Below are positions 31,691 to 33,451 of a DNA stretch of 33,451 nucleotides, piece after piece. Origin of the DNA: Antarcticimicrobium luteum (lineage in GTDB: Bacteria; Pseudomonadota; Alphaproteobacteria; Rhodobacterales; Rhodobacteraceae); contig NZ_SMUV01000040.1 in assembly GCF_004358185.1 (NCBI RefSeq), forward strand, positions 1 to 33,451, read 5' to 3'. Both the position numbers and the translations under genes were made by a program. Under the pieces are notes generated by a model that saw nothing but the letters and a program-made list of their open reading frames with translations, was not told where the DNA came from and ran no database searches. The stretch's first letter is position 1; every line of letters begins with the position of its first letter.

Positions 31691-31842
31691 GAACACGTGG
31701 GAGAACCGGCCAGAGCCGGTGCCGAAGGAGCAACCGCCCCGGAAACTCTCAGGCCCAGGGACCGCGTGTTCGGACAGACTCTGGAGAGTGGCGACCAGTG
31801 CGCCCGCCGAAGGGATAACGATCTCAGGCGAAAGGACAGAGG
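31691..31842 (+). promoter_or_regulatory. Tandem glycine riboswitch
   Basis: Two consecutive aptamers. In aptamer 1 (31691-31771) the P1 arms GAACACG and CGTGTTC pair perfectly, and the conserved GGGAGA, GCCGAAGGAGCAA, GGAAACTCTCAGGC and GGGACCG cores are all present. In aptamer 2 (about 31778-31842) the P1 arms are CTCTG and CAGAG, with core TGGAGAG, CGCCGAAGGG, CTCAGGCGAAAGGACAG. A linker of a few bases separates them. Such tandem RNAs turn on glycine cleavage genes when glycine is abundant, and gcvT follows directly. Confidence 0.95.
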
Positions 31843-31853
31843 GGGCATCGCAT

Positions 31854-31871
31854 GGCGGACAGAGGTCCGCC
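31854..31871 (+). promoter_or_regulatory. Hairpin in the riboswitch expression platform
   Basis: A perfect 7-bp stem GGCGGAC-AGAG-GTCCGCC, 12 bp after aptamer 2 and about 58 bp before the gcvT start. No T-run follows, so if it takes part in the switch it is more likely in translation control or as an alternative pairing than as a terminator. Confidence 0.4.
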
Positions 31872-31929
31872 GAGAATGGGATGCCGGTGGAGTTCGTCGT
31901 AACAGCCCCGGTTGCAGACAGGACGGGCC

Positions 31930-33054
31930 ATGACGGAACTGCTCAGAACGCCGCTCTACGATCTTCATGTGGAACTGGGGGGCAGGATGGTGCCCTTTGC
32001 CGGCTATGAGATGCCGGTGCAGTACCCTGCCGGGATCATGGCGGAACATACCCATACGCGCAGCAAGGCCGGGCTGTTCGATGTCAGCCACATGGGCCAG
32101 GTGATCCTGCGCGGCACCACCTACGAGGCCGCCGCGCGGGTCTTCGAGGCGCTGGTGCCGATGGACGTGCTGGGGCTGGGCGAGGGGCGGCAGCGCTATG
32201 GGCTGTTCCTGAACGAGGCCGGCGGCATTCTCGACGACCTGATGTTCGCCAATCGCGGCGATCACCTCTTCGTGGTGGTCAACGCCGCCTGCAAGACCGA
32301 GGATACCGCCCGCATGAAAGCGGTGCTGGAGCCGGATGTGAGCGTGGAGCCGGTGACGGATCGCGCGCTGCTGGCGCTGCAGGGGCCGCGCGCCGAGGCG
32401 GTGCTGACCGAATTCGCAGCCGAGGCCGCGACGATGCGTTTCATGGACGTGCGCACCGTCGAGCTTGACGGGGTGGAGGCTTGGGTATCGCGCTCGGGCT
32501 ACACCGGCGAGGACGGCTATGAAATCTCGGTGCCCGCCGACCGGGCCGAGCGTCTGGCCCGCAGCCTGCTGGCGCATGACGACGTGGCGCCGATCGGGCT
32601 TGGCGCGCGCGACTCGCTGCGGCTGGAGGCGGGGCTGTGCCTTTACGGTCATGACATCGACACCGGCACCCTGCCGGGCGAGGCCGGGCTGACCTGGGCG
32701 ATCCAGAAGGCCCGCCGCGCCGGCGGCGCGCGCGCGGGCGGCTTCCCCGGCGCCGCAGAGGTGCTGGCGCAACTGGAGGCCGGCCCGGCCCGCAAACGTG
32801 TCGGCCTGCGCCCCGAGGGGCGCGCGCCGATGCGCGAAGGGGTGGACCTCTACGCCGCGCCCGAGGGCGGCGCGCCTGTGGGCCGCGTCACCTCCGGCGG
32901 GTTCGGCCCCACCGTCGGCGGCCCGGTCGCCATGGGCTATATTCCTGCGGATCTTTCCGCCGCCGGCACCACGGTTTACGGCGAGGTGCGGGGCAAGCGC
33001 CTGCCGGCCACGGTGACCGCGCTGCCTTTCGTTGCTGCCAACTTCAAACGCTAA
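31930..33054 (+). CDS. gcvT: Glycine cleavage system T protein (aminomethyltransferase)
   Basis: A 374-residue T protein, which moves the methylene group from the aminomethyl-lipoyl H protein to tetrahydrofolate, releasing ammonia, in the cytosol. Family signatures: MVPFAGYEMPVQYP near 19, SKAGLFDVSHMGQ near 45, GGILDDLMF near 98 with the functional Asp, SRSGYTGEDGYEI near 185, GARDSLRLEAGLCLYGHD near 220, and the C-terminal VTSGGFGPTVGGPVAMGYI domain. The ATG at 31930 is chosen over the in-frame TTG at 31912, as AGGA sits six bases upstream. It is the first gene behind the glycine riboswitch, followed by gcvH 27 bp later. Its position next to the Rieske/GS locus could reflect shared handling of C1 or glycine, but the separate promoter argues for independence. 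Confidence 0.97.
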   Translation: MTELLRTPLYDLHVELGGRMVPFAGYEMPVQYPAGIMAEHTHTRSKAGLFDVSHMGQVILRGTTYEAAARVFEALVPMDVLGLGEGRQRYGLFLNEAGGILDDLMFANRGDHLFVVVNAACKTEDTARMKAVLEPDVSVEPVTDRALLALQGPRAEAVLTEFAAEAATMRFMDVRTVELDGVEAWVSRSGYTGEDGYEISVPADRAERLARSLLAHDDVAPIGLGARDSLRLEAGLCLYGHDIDTGTLPGEAGLTWAIQKARRAGGARAGGFPGAAEVLAQLEAGPARKRVGLRPEGRAPMREGVDLYAAPEGGAPVGRVTSGGFGPTVGGPVAMGYIPADLSAAGTTVYGEVRGKRLPATVTALPFVAANFKR

Positions 33055-33081
33055 TTCCGTCTCCAAAAGGATCGAAAACAG

Positions 33082-33441
33082 ATGAAATACACCGAAGAAC
33101 ACGAATGGCTGCTCCAGGACGATGACCTGATCACCGTCGGCATCACCGAACACGCCGCCGAACAGCTTGGCGATGTGGTGTTCGTCGAACTGCCCGAGCC
33201 GGGCGCCGAGGTGTCGAAGGACGACGAGATCGTCGTGATCGAGAGCGTCAAGGCCGCCTCGGACATCCTCGCCCCGCTCGACGGCGAGATCGTCGAGGTG
33301 AACGAGGCGCTGGTGGAGAACCCCGGGCTGGTCAACGAGGACCCGCTGGGCGAGGCCTGGTTCTTCAAGATCAAACCCTCGGATCTGTCGCCCATGGACG
33401 ACTACATGGACGAAGCCGCCTACAAGAAGTTCATCGGGTGA
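33082..33441 (+). CDS. gcvH: Glycine cleavage system H protein
   Basis: A 119-residue lipoyl carrier. Lys57 in [11 protein letters not shown] is the lipoylation site, in the usual E-S-V-K-A context, and the N-terminal YTEEHEWL and C-terminal NPLVN-like [13 protein letters not shown] blocks are standard. It shuttles the aminomethyl group between the P, T and L proteins. AAAAGGA lies about ten bases before the ATG. The gene is complete, with its stop ten bases before the window edge. gcvP is expected next in the operon. Confidence 0.97.
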   Translation: MKYTEEHEWLLQDDDLITVGITEHAAEQLGDVVFVELPEPGAEVSKDDEIVVIESVKAASDILAPLDGEIVEVNEALVENPGLVNEDPLGEAWFFKIKPSDLSPMDDYMDEAAYKKFIG

Positions 33442-33451
33442 ACGGCGGGCC

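Noticed and set aside
31912-31929. TTG start for gcvT
   Set aside because: The ATG at 31930 has a better ribosome site and gives the conserved N-terminus.
29368-33153. Minus-strand 1261-codon frame opposite the Rieske, GS-like and gcvT genes
   Set aside because: It crosses four clear plus-strand genes and the riboswitch; it is a shadow frame without motifs.

Overview
The window is about 68-70% GC and reads as chromosomal DNA of an alphaproteobacterium. It is most likely from the Rhodobacterales (Roseobacter group). The evidence is the tamA-tamB pair, a gcvT-gcvH operon behind a tandem glycine riboswitch, the Rieske oxygenase/glutamine synthetase-like gene pair, and the codon bias. The genus cannot be fixed from the sequence alone. 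No tRNA, rRNA, CRISPR array or intact insertion sequence was found.

Region 1 (1-12,060, minus strand) is a secondary-metabolite operon, transcribed right to left. It starts with a type I polyketide synthase module (KS-AT-KR-DH-ACP-TE), followed 4 bp later by a family 2 glycosyltransferase. The glycosyltransferase stop overlaps (ATGA) the start of a giant NRPS-type protein that runs off the left edge. That NRPS begins with an N10-formyl-THF formyltransferase domain, then a degraded condensation-like stretch, then an adenylation domain split by a luciferase-like flavin monooxygenase domain. The leader upstream of the PKS holds the only strongly AT-rich block of the region plus several inverted repeats.

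Region 2 (12,106-17,543) holds surface-polysaccharide functions: an O-antigen ligase/Wzy-like membrane protein, a WecG/TagA/CpsF glycosyltransferase with a GTG start, a second GT2 enzyme and a glucokinase-like kinase. A lower-GC patch (about 14,640-15,500) with a VOC/glyoxalase-fold gene and unrecognised flanks interrupts it and looks acquired or decayed.

Region 3 (17,612-25,788) has the outer-membrane translocation module tamA-tamB with a TTGA overlap, a GAPDH-family gene with unusual phosphate-site residues, a small lipoprotein and a divergent secreted Cys-rich protein. Region 4 (25,803-27,893) is a MATE transporter with a structured leader, coupled by ATGA to a small glyoxalase-superfamily protein, and closed by a nested hairpin terminator.

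Region 5 (27,933-31,635) is a compact catabolic locus: an IclR-type regulator divergent from a Rieske non-heme iron oxygenase and a glutamine synthetase-like ligase. The ligase/oxygenase logic recalls gamma-glutamylation-dependent amine (aniline) oxidation. Region 6 (31,655-33,441) is the glycine cleavage operon (promoter, tandem glycine riboswitch, gcvT, gcvH); gcvP is expected just beyond the right edge.

The best candidates for something new are the formyltransferase/interrupted-adenylation NRPS with its PKS and embedded glycosyltransferase, and the IclR-Rieske-GS amine locus.
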